Of a DNA stretch of 64,000 bases, positions 33,071 to 43,597 are shown piece by piece (within the stretch, counting starts at the first letter, position 1; the number at the start of each line of letters is the position of its first letter). The notes under the pieces were generated by a model, which made no database searches, had not been told where the DNA came from, and worked only from the letters and a program-made list of their open reading frames with translations. A program made the translations under genes and the position numbers. Origin of the DNA: Ixodes scapularis (lineage: Eukaryota; Arthropoda; Arachnida; Ixodida; Ixodidae); contig NW_024609835.1 of NCBI RefSeq assembly GCF_016920785.2, forward strand, positions 174,898,995 through 174,962,994, in the 5' to 3' direction.

Positions 33071-33433
33071 ATGCCGCTCACGCTGCCCTGGGCACTTTGT
33101 TTTTTGGTGATATGCCTTTCGGGAGGGTGGGAGGAGAAGGTTACGCGGGGTTTGTTTACTGCCTCGTGCGAGGATGTCGAAGGGCCTTTACTTCGCAGAA
33201 CACAGTTAACTCTGAATTCCAGCCGCAACGGAACGCTACGCCTGAGGCCGGTTCACGACTGCAAATCAGCTTAAAGACCGACGACCAGATTCTAGATTCT
33301 GCAAGGCAGAATATCCTCCTCACCATGTTGGAGGGAGAAACAAGCAACAGCGGACAGGGTGGAAGAGGGAGAGCAGAAAGGGAGGGAAAAGTGGAAAGCG
33401 CGAACTGGTTGCCAGTCTTTGAGTCAATTCGCA

Positions 33434-33628
33434 GCAGACGCTACGACGTGATGGGACCAATCAGACGGCGTTAAAAGCGCACCATCGCGGTGTTCGTCAT
33501 GTTTCTGTATGTCTTCTATCATCACTGAACCCATCAAGGGTCAGTGACTTGCGCTTTTGAGGCTGCTTTATTGTTGCAGTTACCTGGTGGCGTCGGCGGC
33601 GTCTGGACTGAAGCTGAAACGAAAATAG
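33434..33628. mobile_element. Fold-back element F4, copy 2
   Basis: Contains ATGGGACCAATCAGACGGCG, GCACCATCGCGGTGTTCGTC and the right arm GGCGTCTGGACTGAAGCTGA, matching 25444-25685 in order. The left end is shorter than in copy 1. Confidence 0.55.
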
Positions 33629-33629
33629 G

Positions 33630-34689
33630 GGCGGCACTGATGTAGTGCCGACCGGAACGTCCTATAGCCCTGAAGCAGGGCTTTATCAGGGACGTATCAC
33701 AAATACAGCAAGATATCAGGAGGTCCCAGCAAAAGGGAAGATTTCGGAAAGGGAGGGGGGGGGGGGGGGGGCGGGGGGGAGGTTTGGGCCATCATGCCCC
33801 TCGCCCCTCTCTGGCTACGTGCCTGGTGGAAAAAGCAACCACCATGTCCGTCCAGCGCCTGGATTCGTGGCATAGCTGCCACGGAGGTCTCTGCGGCGGC
33901 TCTGATCAGCACTATTAAAGAATAACCACTTCTTTATAAAAGCAGCACCCCAATTTCAACTAGCACCCGAAAAGGAACTCGGCCTGATAGCGAATTCGTG
34001 CCACTTTTGGCTTCACAGGTACTTTATAAACTTCGACGGCGGTAGTGGCAGCGGTGGCTTGAGCAAGTGCTTGCCGATGTAGCGATTGTGCTTCATTTGT
34101 ATGATTCTCTAGGGCCCAGACCAACCTAACGAGTCTTCTTTATATGGCAACAACGACGCATGTTTAGCTGCCAGGGACAACTAATATAGGAAACCAGCGA
34201 AACGCGATCCCGAGCTGTAGTGGGGAGGTCGGAATGAATGGCGGCTCTCGGGGAGCTTACGAGAAGCGACTCGCCGATCGCCCGCAGTGTGAACTTCGGT
34301 GATCGCTTGATCGATTCAGTAAAAGGCGCAATAAAAGCCACAAGACACAATCATTCGTGTAGGCGTTCACGGTGCTCGCAAACAGCTGTCACAACATTTT
34401 GTTTAGGTTGATCTTTCAATAAACTACGCACGATTACATAGGACAGCATAATGTTCGCCGAAGAATGACGAGGCTAGCCCGTGGTGGGAGTGGCGATCTG
34501 CTACCTCGCGAGTAAAGACAGGCCATTACGAACGTACCAGAAAGACGAAAAGACCGTACACAGTAATAAAGCCTACGCTTTTTCTCGCGAGATCGGATAT
34601 CTCGACGCCGACTCCCAGCCGCTTTGGAGAACAGCGCCTCGCTGCCGTTGATTAAGACGTCCAGCCACCATTCGAAGAAAGGTCTTAAA
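33630..34689. other. Unassigned stretch with 17-base G run
   Basis: G run at 33755-33771, followed by a G-rich segment. The remainder shows no supported exon. Confidence 0.4.
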
Positions 34690-34950
34690 ACCATCGATGG
34701 GGACGCTTTCCGTTCAAGGTCGTCCTCCGTCCCTGTTGCTCCGAGTGGCCCACTATACCCCGTTTCAGTTTGCGATGGACCAGCTCGGACGCAACGAGCC
34801 ATCCCAGCCAATCCAGCCCTTCGAACGTGCCACACGACCACCCACCGCGCGCGTCGCTACGCGTTACTCGAAGGTCACGTGACATTGCCACCGCATTGGA
34901 TAGGCTGCGAGAGCTCGTTGCGTTCTCTTCCATCCATCGTAGGGTGAAAT
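34690..34950 (-). repeat. DWLxWLV module, copy 2
   Basis: Reverse strand has CACCCTACGATGGATGG, GTCACGTGACC, GGGCTGGATTGGCTGGGATG and CTGAAACGGGGTATA, matching 14717-14895. The frame gives FEGLDWLGWLVASELVHRKL followed by KRGIVGHSEQQGRR. Function unknown; probably part of an interspersed element. Confidence 0.45.
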
Positions 34951-35169
34951 CACTCTCCAGCCCCACCACATAAACCTCCCCGAATCTCGCGAGACGGACC
35001 ACAACCGGAGCTGCATGCTACGCTCTAACCACCGACCGTTACGGAATGACACAAGAAACGAAAAGCCCAACGAACGTCGGTATGCGAGGGCTCGACCGCT
35101 CGATCAACAACCCATGGTATCCCCCATCACCGCCCATTATCGTTTTACGGTCGCCGTAAGAGAAAAGAA

Positions 35170-35560
35170 ATAGAATGTCCCACGAGATCTAACTTGCACC
35201 CGCGAGAGGCCGCGCGCGGTCGCGCTGAGGGCAGCACCCAAGAGGGGCATCGTCTCAGATCTGGGTTTTAGTGGCCCTCACCGTTTACACTTTTTCCCAT
35301 CTTAGCTCGGCGAGTTTCTGTCTCGCCGATGCCGGTTCGCTGGCGGAAACGACGCGGTCGTATAATCGGAGCTGTATACTTTTCATCGTCCGAAGCGCAG
35401 CTTCGTGCCTGCCTTTCGGTTTCGGTGTGCGGAAAGAAAAGTCCTTCCGAGGCGTGTGCTCGTCGTAAATCTCGGTGCCGCGCGAGCTTGCCCTATCGAT
35501 TTTGCTCTATAGAGGACACGAAAGAGGCGGAAAAGCTGACCGGACAACGAGCGGCGTGAT
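35170..35560. promoter_or_regulatory. Moderately CpG-rich segment
   Basis: CpG-rich, including CGCGAGAGGCCGCGCGCGG. No start site or coding exon identified. Weak regulatory call. Confidence 0.2.
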
Positions 35561-35564
35561 GACT

Positions 35565-37182
35565 AAAAAGTGCCGCTTGCGACGGACACCGCGTGCGCTC
35601 AAAATCGGGCGAGACGAGCTCCGGAAACTAAGTCCCTAGTGACCAAAATACCATCCATTAGGCTTCGTCCAAATAGTTGTAAAAAAGAAAGGAAAAAAAA
35701 AAAGAAAAAGCTCAGCCGACATAGATAGATCTGTTAGCAACTTTTTTTCTAAAGCTTGAGCGAACAGGTGGCAAAATAACGCGTTTGTGAACAAGCGGTG
35801 ATGATTGCTCGGGAGGCAATAAATCTTCTATTGTAACGTCTCTGAGCGTTATTACCTGTATGTACAACTGGATAAATACCTGGAATTCTCACGTCACAAA
35901 CGTGTTTTTTGTGTAATACCTTTTTGTAAGCATACTGCGATTTTTTAAAGTTATTATGCTCACTCTTTAGTTTTTATTCAATACGGCCGTTTGAACTTGC
36001 AGTACCAATAAACACATGCACTACAGTGATGCACTAACTTATGTGACCACCCCCCCCCCCCCCCTCACTTTCTTGTAGTGTGTCGTCCCGTCTTCTGGCT
36101 AACTTGTAAATCACATTGTTGAAAGTCTGTTATGTATTTTCTCTACAAAATGCCTCAGCCAAACGTTTCTCCCTCAAAAGTTTGCGAGCTTCTCCGAATT
36201 TATACAGAGCCTTTGAAACTAGAGGAGGTCATATTTGAAATGAAGCTGCTAAGTCTTTACACATCAGTTCTTTACAGATATGTTTAGTACAAGGCGCGAT
36301 ATATACTAAGAGCGAAGACATGGTTAACTAATACTTGTTTTTTGTCCTTTTTTTAGCTGAAAAGTTGTTATTAAAACAACAAAGCTACTTTTTGGTAGAC
36401 AGTGGAGTGTTCGCAAGAAAGAGGCACAACTCGTTGAAGCATTCCGCGAAAGCACGCATCTTTTAAATGACATCTCCTACAACTATTCTGGTAAAAGCAA
36501 AGCTCTTAGAGCAAATACAATGTATGAAACACATCGACTAAGAGCAGATCTCTTGAAGCACATCTTTCAACTACGCAACAGTGGTCACTGTCAATTGCAA
36601 CATGCCCATTTGCATTTTGTTTTTTGGCAACTGGCGTTATTGATATTGCGGAAGCCGTCATATTGACTGCGGATGAGCTAACTCACCTTGAGCATAAGCA
36701 CTAAAACTTTCCCCGGAAACCTCGAACCCTTATACCATCAGACATATAGCAAACTTAACGCTCAGGCTTATAGCTAATGTTAACACACGAAAGGTTCCCT
36801 TGAATTAATGCCTACAGTGATACGTATAATGAACAGCTCATTTGAATCAATTAAGCACGAAAGTGGCGTTCTTTGTTGTACATCTGAATCTACCGTCTCT
36901 CTTTTACGACGATGCATGTCCGGGGTTACAGTCCATGACACTGTTAGCGCGAAATCGTTGGGTTTTTTTTCTGTTTTTTTTTATCTCTCAGTATTTATGG
37001 ACCGACATAAAAATTACTCTAGTGGTGAAAAGTGCTAACCTAACTGGTAAATTTTGATGCCTGCCTATACGTATACCCACCCTTTCGATTCAGAATGCGA
37101 AAAAGCGCCGAAGTTTTGTTAGTGCTAACCTTGTCGCACAGTTTACATAATTTTTTGCCAGGGGGAGGGGGGGGGGGGCGCA
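35565..37182. other. AT-rich unassigned stretch
   Basis: Contains a 15-base C run (36050-36064) and a 12-base G run (37167-37178). No exon or repeat ends recognised. Confidence 0.4.
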
Positions 37183-37352
37183 GAGTTTGGTGGCTTAGTG
37201 GGCTAGCACACATTAGCTTGGAACACGTGGAGCGAAAGCTCGCGCTGCAGGACCCAGAAACCCTGGGTTCAATCTCCACCCCTGCCCCTTTTCGATCTGG
37301 ATGAGCATCGTACCGGCGTGCGGTCGCGTATCACTACTGCGTGGTGCACGTT
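37183..37352 (+). repeat. tRNA-derived SINE (Ruka-like), copy 2
   Basis: A box TGGCTTAGTGG at 37191-37201 and B box GGGTTCAATCTCC at 37265-37277. In between GTGGAGCGAAAGCTCGCGCT, identical to copy 1. Body continues CGATCTGGATGAGCATCGTA to GCGTGGTGCACGTTAAAG. The terminal TTAA is followed by AGGGATACTGAACC, a start resembling the TTAA elements, so another element may begin here. A G-rich run precedes the SINE. Confidence 0.8.
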
Positions 37353-37575
37353 AAAGGGATACTGAACCACAATTTCGAGCTCACAAAACAAGGCTGGACA
37401 AAACAAGGCGTGGCGCTGCAAAACTCAAAAGCATCACTCATACAGCACACCGCACACGCACACATCAAATACAATACCGGCAGAAACATGTTTAATACGC
37501 GTAGAAACATTACTCGAAAACATTTCACCCGCGGGACTATAACGTTTCGCATTCCCATACGTAAGCAGTCCTAAG

Positions 37576-38188
37576 GCCTGTTCAAACAGGAGACTACAAA
37601 AATCGCCAGGCGACATGACTCCGACAAATCGTTCGGCGCTCCGCTTCCGGCCATTTTCATTTGCCGGGGGGAAAGTTCTTCCCGTCAAATCTCGCCCGTG
37701 TCCGCCGGCCTTGATCTGCTCATCACGTGGGTCCGGAGAGCCACTCACACGCTCTGTTGGCTGTCGGTCAATCGCTCAAGGCCTTCGCCATTTTTCAAGT
37801 CCCGAAAACGGAAAAAGAAATGACAGCAAAGTGTCATTCCCTTTCCCAGTGGGAAGCGAAACGCACGCTTCGACGCAGGAATCTCCCAAATCTACCCGGA
37901 GCAAGACCTGTTTTGCCTTTCAGCCGAGGCGACGGCAGTAGCGAGGTCAGCGAGCCATGGGAGAACACCAGTGGCAGGTGGCGTGTGACGTAAAATCATA
38001 CGAGCACCGTCGTCAAAGAAAAGTGGTGGAGGCGAGGAGAAACGTCGTGTGTTGGCTTGGCCACAAAAATTGTCAGGCGACACGACTCCCGCAAATATCG
38101 TCAAAATTTAAGCGTCCGCTTAAATTTGGACGATTTTTGCGGGAGTCGTGCTGCCTGACGATTTTTGTAGTGCCCTGCTTGGACAGGC
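37576..38188. mobile_element. TIR element, 613 bp, with palindromic right end
   Basis: Left end GCCTGTTCAAACAGGAGACT, right end reversed GCCTGTCCAAGCAGGGCACT, then ACAAAAATCG(C/T)CAGGC on both. Inverted ends of about 46 bases, roughly 80 percent alike. Flanks TCCTAAG and TTCTAAG form an imperfect 7-bp duplication, suggesting hAT- or P-like insertion. The right end is itself folded: 38066-38114 is inverted against 38116-38165. No transposase recognised. Confidence 0.65.
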
Positions 38189-38325
38189 TTCTAAGTGTCT
38201 CCGGCGAACTTTTTTTTGTTTATTACTTTGCTGTGCTCCTGCCTTGTGACACAAAAAAATTCCAGATTACAGTTGCAAAATTGCACGAGTACACTTAAGA
38301 CTGCTTACGTCAAGGAAGGCGAAAG

Positions 38326-38562
38326 CCAGTCAAGGACGACGCCTAGGACGACGTCCAGCACGATTTCTAGTGAGACCTCTAGGTCAACTTTAAGGACGAT
38401 GTTTTGGACGACGTTGAAAACGACTCCTAGAGGACCACGTGTAGGACAACCTCTAGAACGACCTTGAGGACAACGTCAAGAACGACGTCTAGGACGACTT
38501 CTAGAAAGACCTCTGAGACGACCTCGAGGACCGCGTCGAGAACAACGCCTAGAGGATGACAC
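38326..38562 (-). repeat. 12-mer block related to the large array
   Basis: About 19 degenerate 12-mers such as AGGACGACGCCT and AGGACGACTTCT, the reverse complement of the 28.5-kb array units. Far more diverged than the large array and without the 83-bp period. It ends at a TTAA where the element 38567-39555 begins. Confidence 0.8.
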
Positions 38563-38566
38563 TTAA

Positions 38567-39555
38567 AGGGGCCCTGCAAGGGCTTTTTTACTGGTTTTTA
38601 ATTTGCACTGAACCTGAGTGCACTGAACGTAGTAACTTAATGAAACTTCCCTCGAATTTCGTTTTATTTTAAAAATGATAGGAAAATTAAAATTACAAAA
38701 ACAAGCAAAAAAGAACCTCCTTCATGACGTCCTTGGTCGCTTGAGTGGCCGTAAACTAGAGGAGTAGTAGTGAGCTCAGCGAGCGCTCACAGCTGCCGCA
38801 CTGCGTGTCGACGGCGCGTAAGGGCGCCACTAAAGCACTTAAGCAAAGGCTCTATGAAGCGGGCAGCCAGGACGGCTCGCATAGCATTTGCCGTGCGATT
38901 AAACACTAATTCGGCACGACACCTCATTGGCCACAAACGACAGCAAACACGGGGTAAAGATCAGTTCTGAACGGGAGCCACTTCGCGCTGCCATACCCCC
39001 AAACGGCCAAACCGCAAGCCAAACCTGCTCTCGAAGGCCTTCGGAACGCTCGGAACTGGCCGGATCCTCGACCGCAGCACCGCCGCGTACATCCGGGACC
39101 TCTCTACGCTCGCTGCTCGTCGGTGCCTGATCCTACAACACCTTCCTAGTATGCGCCGCTTTTTCCACCGCCTGGTGGCGGGTATGTCGACGGGTCATTT
39201 CTTGTTTCCGTACTTTATAAACTGCATTTGCTCCTTTTCTGATCTAAAATAGTTAACACAAACTACTTGCATAAATAATTGAAACGGTTTGCGCCACTTA
39301 AGTTTTATACTTCCATTAAAAAGAAGCTTTTAGCGGCTGTGACCAGTAGTTAAGCCCAGGACCAAAAACTTCACATATCGCGCGCTTTCAGCACCGCGGA
39401 TCGCCCCCGTAGGTGGAGGAGGTTTCCACGTCGTTCGGTTAAAATATTACGCCACTGATATTTAGTTACTCTCTCCATGCCCGCTGACTTACCCGGACCC
39501 CAAGAGACGCGGAAACCGCAAAGAGGTAGACGCTTAAATATGATTGCAGGACCCT
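38567..39555. mobile_element. TTAA-type non-autonomous element
   Basis: TTAA flanks at 38563-38566 and 39556-39559. Left terminus AGGGGCCCTGCAAGGG, right terminus reversed AGGGTCCTGCAATC. Mixed interior with a CpG-rich patch near 38990-39130 and no transposase. It separates the 12-mer block from the AT-hook exon. Confidence 0.65.
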
Positions 39556-39597
39556 TTAAGGAGGTTGCGACGTATTTACGTGGTTCAATAACGGCGC

Positions 39598-39732
39598 CTA
39601 GAAGAGGGCACTTAAAGAGGCTGCGACGTATTTGCGTGGGCGGCCAGGTTCGCCTGCGGAAACCGCCGTAGGTGTAGACGCTGTTGTCGATGTCGAGGCC
39701 GTAGAGGTAGACGCGGTCGCCTCACTGTCCAT
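39598..39732 (-). CDS. AT-hook-containing exon, 44 codons (copy 1 of three)
   Basis: The ATG at 39732 has G at -3 and +4. The frame reads MDSEATASTSTASTSTTAST, a Ser/Thr-rich leader, then a Gly-Arg-Pro-Arg-Lys-Tyr core (GEPGRPRKYVAASL) and stops. GRPRK is the minor-groove AT-hook signature. The core aligns with GRPRQYIADALRKR at 43452-43591. A direct duplicate of the segment coding RKYVA(A/T)S lies at about 39560-39585, next to the TTAA of the neighbouring element, so the exon copy seems broken by duplication and insertion. Probably an N-terminal exon of a multi-copy, perhaps transposon-encoded, DNA-binding protein; function is inference. Confidence 0.35.
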   Translation of the reverse strand: MDSEATASTSTASTSTTASTPTAVSAGEPGRPRKYVAASLSALF

Positions 39733-39754
39733 CGCACGAAGCACACAACGAGCA

Positions 39755-40100
39755 CAGATGAAATCCGAAGCGCACTTTTTGCACACGGCGCTCCGACGGT
39801 GACATCACGATGATGACGTATGATGACGCTTGATGACATCACGTTGATGACGCTTGATGAAGCATTTTATGGTCATCTTTCGGGCACAACGCTGACGCCA
39901 TTTGTTTTTCACGTAATGTGAAGCGAGGTCATCCTAGAGGTCTAGGACGACTTCTAGGACGACCGCAAGGACGACGCCAAGGTAATTTGACAAGTAATGT
40001 CGCCCATTGCGCGACGCGTTCCTCGCAATCGCGTTTTTATGGTCATTTTCTCTGATTTTTCGCTCAATAAAGCAAGTAAAGCTTTCGCCTTTAAAAAACA
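39755..40100 (+). repeat. Repeat A, copy 3, with internal 12-mers
   Basis: GGCGCTCCGACGGTGACATC, GTCATCTTTCGGGCACAACG and CTTTCGCCTTTAAAA match copies 1 and 2. At 39925-39985 it contains about five 12-mers (TCATCCTAGAGG, AGGACGACTTCT and others) of the big-array type, absent from copies 1 and 2. A GATGACG(C/T)(A/T)TGATGACG tandem lies at 39808-39860. Confidence 0.55.
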
Positions 40101-40130
40101 CAATTGAAGCCTTAACAACATGATCTATAG

Positions 40131-40291
40131 TTATAATGCAATTAAATGCAAAGGTGCAAGCGAGCTGGACAAGAATGACGAAAATAATCCCTGGAGAAGG
40201 GGAACAAGAGGGACCGGTCACTTAGCTGTGTTTGGAGTTTTGTGTTTGTCCTTTGTCCCTCTTGTTCCCCTTCTCCAAGGATTATTTTCGT
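40131..40291. mobile_element. Repeat F3, compact copy with 12-bp target duplication
   Basis: Flanked by CATGATCTATAG on both sides (40119-40130 and 40292-40303). The 161-bp insert contains CCCTGGAGAAGGGGAACAAG and, inverted, CTTGTTCCCCTTCTCCAAGG. A 12-bp duplication is longer than typical for DNA transposons and suggests insertion by reverse transcription or an unusual integrase. The element lies at the edge of repeat A copy 3. Confidence 0.75.
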
Positions 40292-40303
40292 CATGATCTA
40301 TAG

Positions 40304-41639
40304 GTAGATACGCTATTTCTGCCCGGAGTAAAAATATGAATCTTGCTGGTGTTTCCTTTTTAGAGAGCTATTCAGTTCATATCAAGCCATTCTCGTAACT
40401 CGTCAGTTACATTTGTCTGTGTTAACCATTTGCAAAAATTGCGTCGACTGCCAACTGCCTTGAGAATCGTCATGGGAAATTCATTGCTGGACATAGCTGC
40501 AAGCTTCATCTGGCCAGTAAAGCAATTGGCAAACTGTCACAAAAGAGCATGATACTATGTTTTATTATATCCTGTTGTCTAGTTTTGAACATCTTGTATG
40601 TAGTTGTAAATAAATCGATGAAATACTGCTGCGTTTATACGACGGTCTTTTAAATGCTCAAAAAGCGTTAAAAGATGCCAGCGGCTTACTATCATGACAG
40701 AAATAGGTGGCTAAGCTCTAAGCGATGAAGTTCGCCACTGCAACGGGGAAAACGGCACAGAGCATCCTCGTCAAGTGAATTATTGGTATGTCTGGATATT
40801 TAGGTAGCGAGAGATCACTCGTCTCAAAAATAGATATGGGACCATCGGGGTATGCCTCTTATCCTGGAGTCTTTAACGTGATCAACAGAGTAATCTATTA
40901 GACGAGTTCAGCAATTTAAATTATGTCGTAAATGATTTAAGGTGGCTATACAGAGCGCCCCACTCTTACGAGAAAGACGTGTCAGCAACGCCAACGGCGC
41001 GCTATGCGTTCAATTATTGTACAGAGTACTATGCGAGGCTCCGAAATGGCGGCACGGATATGAATGAATTTGATCGCCACCGCGCGGAACTTGTGACTGT
41101 CGGTACATTAGATATCTATTCAGTGACTCTATGGGGAGAATTCACTTGTGGCCATAGCTGTGTGCGCGACTGCGGAGCGGGTGCTGACGGTGAGCTTCCA
41201 CAGTTCTTTTGCAACGTACATTTCACATCATCGCAATTACCTGTCTTAGGGGCCTATAAATGCAAGTCTGTTTTGAGCAGGCGTTCTAAACACCACCCTC
41301 AGATATGACGTCTAGTGCATACCCCCTATAACTTCACGCTATCTAAGCAAACGCACAGCACAGCTTTACTGTGGAGAGTTTTGAGTGGCAATTGCAACTC
41401 AAATGTTAGGGAAGGATAATGCCAGCTTGTTAACAATTTGGCATTACCCTTCTTCCCGTTGATGAAAGCAGAATTAATTCTGCTAAAGACGCGCGCCGCC
41501 AATACTTCCTCCGTGAGACGACCTTCCGCGGTACGAGCCATCGCCCTAGAACAGCATGTTTGAGAGCAAAGAGTGTGGGCTATAGTTAGCGCTTGTAGCC
41601 TTCGCTGCCCCGCCAGCTATGGCGTGAACGACGTATAGA
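40304..41639. other. Unassigned stretch
   Basis: No supported exon. TGGAGTCTTTAACGTG near 40865 is a possible trace of a SINE 3' end. Confidence 0.4.
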
Positions 41640-42100
41640 CCAGCCGCGAAACTGCTGGGCGGAAAAGCATCACGAATGCGTCCTCCAATGCCCCAAACAT
41701 CCCGTGCGACTTGAAACGGGCCCTCACACCCTCCACCGCTCACTCGACGCAGTCGCGCAGTCCCCACGGCGATCGGCGTCGTAACTCACGGCGCACAACG
41801 CTGCAGCCGCCTCCGCCGCGGCCGGTTTGGCGCGCTGGCTGCGGCAGGAGCGGTTCCAACGAGCCTCGGGAGTTCCCGATCCTCGCTGAGTCATATTTCA
41901 CGCCTTTAGTGCCGCGGCCATCGCCGATGGAATGCCGCCGGAGGCTGCTGCGGCTTCTGCTTGTTGTGCTTGTTGTGGTTGCGGCCGATGCGGGCCGTAC
42001 CACGCTCGCCCCTAAGCTGGCAGTGCGCTGGAAGCCGCGTGCACGCCGCACCAATGAACCGCCTCCATTTCACCATCGGTCATGACCCCGCTCTCTGCGC
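41640..42100. promoter_or_regulatory. CpG island
   Basis: Dense CpG, for example GCCGCCTCCGCCGCGGCCGG. Contains the signal-peptide-like ORF at 41927-42085 and could be the promoter/first-exon region of a gene reading right. Not proven. Confidence 0.4.
41927..42085 (+). CDS. Candidate secreted-protein ORF or first exon, 52 codons
   Basis: From ATG at 41927 (G at +4) the frame encodes MECRRRLLRLLLVVLVVVAA followed by DAGRTTLAPKLAV and a basic, Pro-rich tail to TGA. Residues 1-6 are charged, 7-20 are a Leu/Val core, and ADA-G at 20-23 is a good signal-peptidase site, so this has the full layout of a signal peptide. The mature part would be about 30 residues with no Cys. It sits in a CpG island, as expected of a first exon, but no convincing donor is seen before the stop. 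The Leu/Val core is encoded by CTT/GTT/GTG runs, so a low-complexity origin is possible. Confidence 0.3.
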   Translation: MECRRRLLRLLLVVLVVVAADAGRTTLAPKLAVRWKPRARRTNEPPPFHHRS

Positions 42101-42333
42101 ACAGGGGCATCTTTACGAGGCCCAATACTGTTGGACGTTGTTCGCAGCGCATGCACGGAGGTAGCTTGCGTTAACCGTCTTCCAAGAACGACGACTCTTA
42201 TTGCGTAAAATGGACGCTGAACGTATATACCCGAACACGTTTCTCGATCAAGGTGTTTGTCCTTCTCTGGCAGTGAAGCCGAAGCTATGGATACCCGAGC
42301 GCTCGAGCACCTTGAGCGCCGATCAGAGCTATA

Positions 42334-42372
42334 CTCGCGCAACGCCGGAACAACGTACCGGCGTTGCGCGAG
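42334..42372. repeat. Perfect GC-rich hairpin
   Basis: 15-base arms CTCGCGCAACGCCGG and complement around a 9-base loop AACAACGTA. Confidence 0.85.
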
Positions 42373-42499
42373 TTTCGAGTTTCGAGCATGGGCCGCTAAC
42401 AACGTCCAACGGCAGGGCGTCCCCATGAATACCGCCTCTGCGTGGGAGCGTGATCACGTGGTGCAAGTAGGACTGGTCCAACGAGGACGTAACTTCGGC

Positions 42500-42860
42500 C
42501 GCACTTTCAGCTTGGGGTATAGATGAGCGGCCGCTGCCGCTGCGCCTCAGGAGAACGGACGGCAGGTGGCGTTCGAGCGGCCCCGGGGTGCCCAATTTTA
42601 CGCTCGCACCGCGATCTTCGCGTCCCGGGCGAGGCTTCGCTGCTGCTGCAGGCCGCGGTGCATAAACGCTCGCGGCGAGCACAACTCTGCAGAGTTCCGA
42701 GGTGGTGGTGGCTTACGGATGCCGCCTCGTCGCGCGCATGCGCAGCCGACCGACTGTGTTGTTGGCTGCTCCGTGCATGCAGTCACGCTGTGCGTTCGCG
42801 TGATTGAGAACGGCTTTCGGCGTGTTGGGATTTTACGACCCTCTCGGTGCACGGCTTTCC
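42500..42860. promoter_or_regulatory. CpG island with NRF1-like site
   Basis: CpG-dense. Contains GCGCATGCGCAG at about 42736, an exact match to the NRF1 palindrome found at many animal promoters. No exon assigned. Confidence 0.35.
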
Positions 42861-42864
42861 TAGA

Positions 42865-43388
42865 CGATTTCTACGCGAAGCATGGTGTCTTTCTTGTTGT
42901 TGTTGTTGTTTCTGATGCGGGAGGTGGTGGTTTATTGGCGCAGAGCCCTTTCTTAAACTGTTAGAATTTCACGCACTGCGTAAGAGGATTAGCGGTTTTC
43001 AGGTCGTGTCTCTACTCGCGCTACAAAACACCGGAAAGAAAAATATCACCCATGCGATCTCAGTTGTCTCGTTTATTTAATTTATTTCTTATTTGGCGCG
43101 TATTCACATCCGTATTTTGCAGCTAAGATTCTATGGATTACAGTTTACTCTGGAATCTTCAGCTGCTGAGGTTTTCATGTCCCAGTTAAGATTACGATGA
43201 GATCGTTAGCTACCATGAGAGTATAAGTAGACTTTGGCATCGGAGACAGTATTTAAGTATTTGGTGCGGCGGTTTGCGAGAGATGTATTTTAGATATTAT
43301 TTTTAGGTATTTTAGGGGGAGGGGCCGCGGTCGCGTCACGAGAGCGCGCGCTCGGCCGCCGCTCTCGTGTCAGGCGTTGCCGGAAGGC
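42865..43388. other. Unassigned stretch leading into AT-hook exon
   Basis: AT-rich until about 43310, then CpG-rich. CGCCGCTCTCGTGTCA at 43360-43375 also precedes the related exon at 49.9 kb (49221-49236). Confidence 0.4.
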
Positions 43389-43413
43389 GGGGGGGGGGGG
43401 GGGGGGGGGGGGG
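43389..43413. repeat. G25 homopolymer
   Basis: 25 consecutive G, the longest G/C run in the window, 39 bases upstream of the AT-hook exon start codon. The equivalent region upstream of the copy at 49873 lacks it. Confidence 0.95.
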
Positions 43414-43451
43414 TGCTGCGGCCGCTTTTGCTCTTCTCGGCGACGAGGATC

Positions 43452-43591
43452 ATGGCGGCGCCTGAGGCATATATATCGTCAGCGGCCGCAACATCGGCAG
43501 TACCGAAACGTGGCCGTCCGCGCCAGTACATTGCAGACGCACTAAGGAAGCGGAAGAATGACATTCATGCTCTCGCATTCGCAACTCATAA
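43452..43591 (+). CDS. AT-hook exon with splice donor (copy 2 of three)
   Basis: ATG at 43452 in ATCATGGCGG (A at -3, G at +4). It encodes MAAPEAYISSAAATSAVPKR, then GRPRQYIADALRKRKNDIHA and LAFATH, ending at CATAA|GTAAGT, a consensus 5' splice site at 43592. Residues 19-25 (KRGRPRQ) form an AT-hook, and RKRKND adds a basic patch. The sequence is clearly related to 49873-50058 (same length up to the donor) and in its core to 39598-39732. Likely the first coding exon of a multi-copy, probably transposon-derived, DNA-binding protein. Downstream exons were not found in the window. Most intact of the three copies. Confidence 0.5.
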
Positions 43592-43597
43592 GTAAGT

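Noticed and set aside
32680..33474. Frames of 182 and 225 codons on opposite strands
   Set aside because: GC-rich, antisense to each other, Arg-rich without domains, and the starts are not supported.
37352..37575. Start of a TTAA element (AGGGATACTGAACC) directly after SINE copy 2
   Set aside because: No matching right terminus found before the next element, so extent could not be supported.
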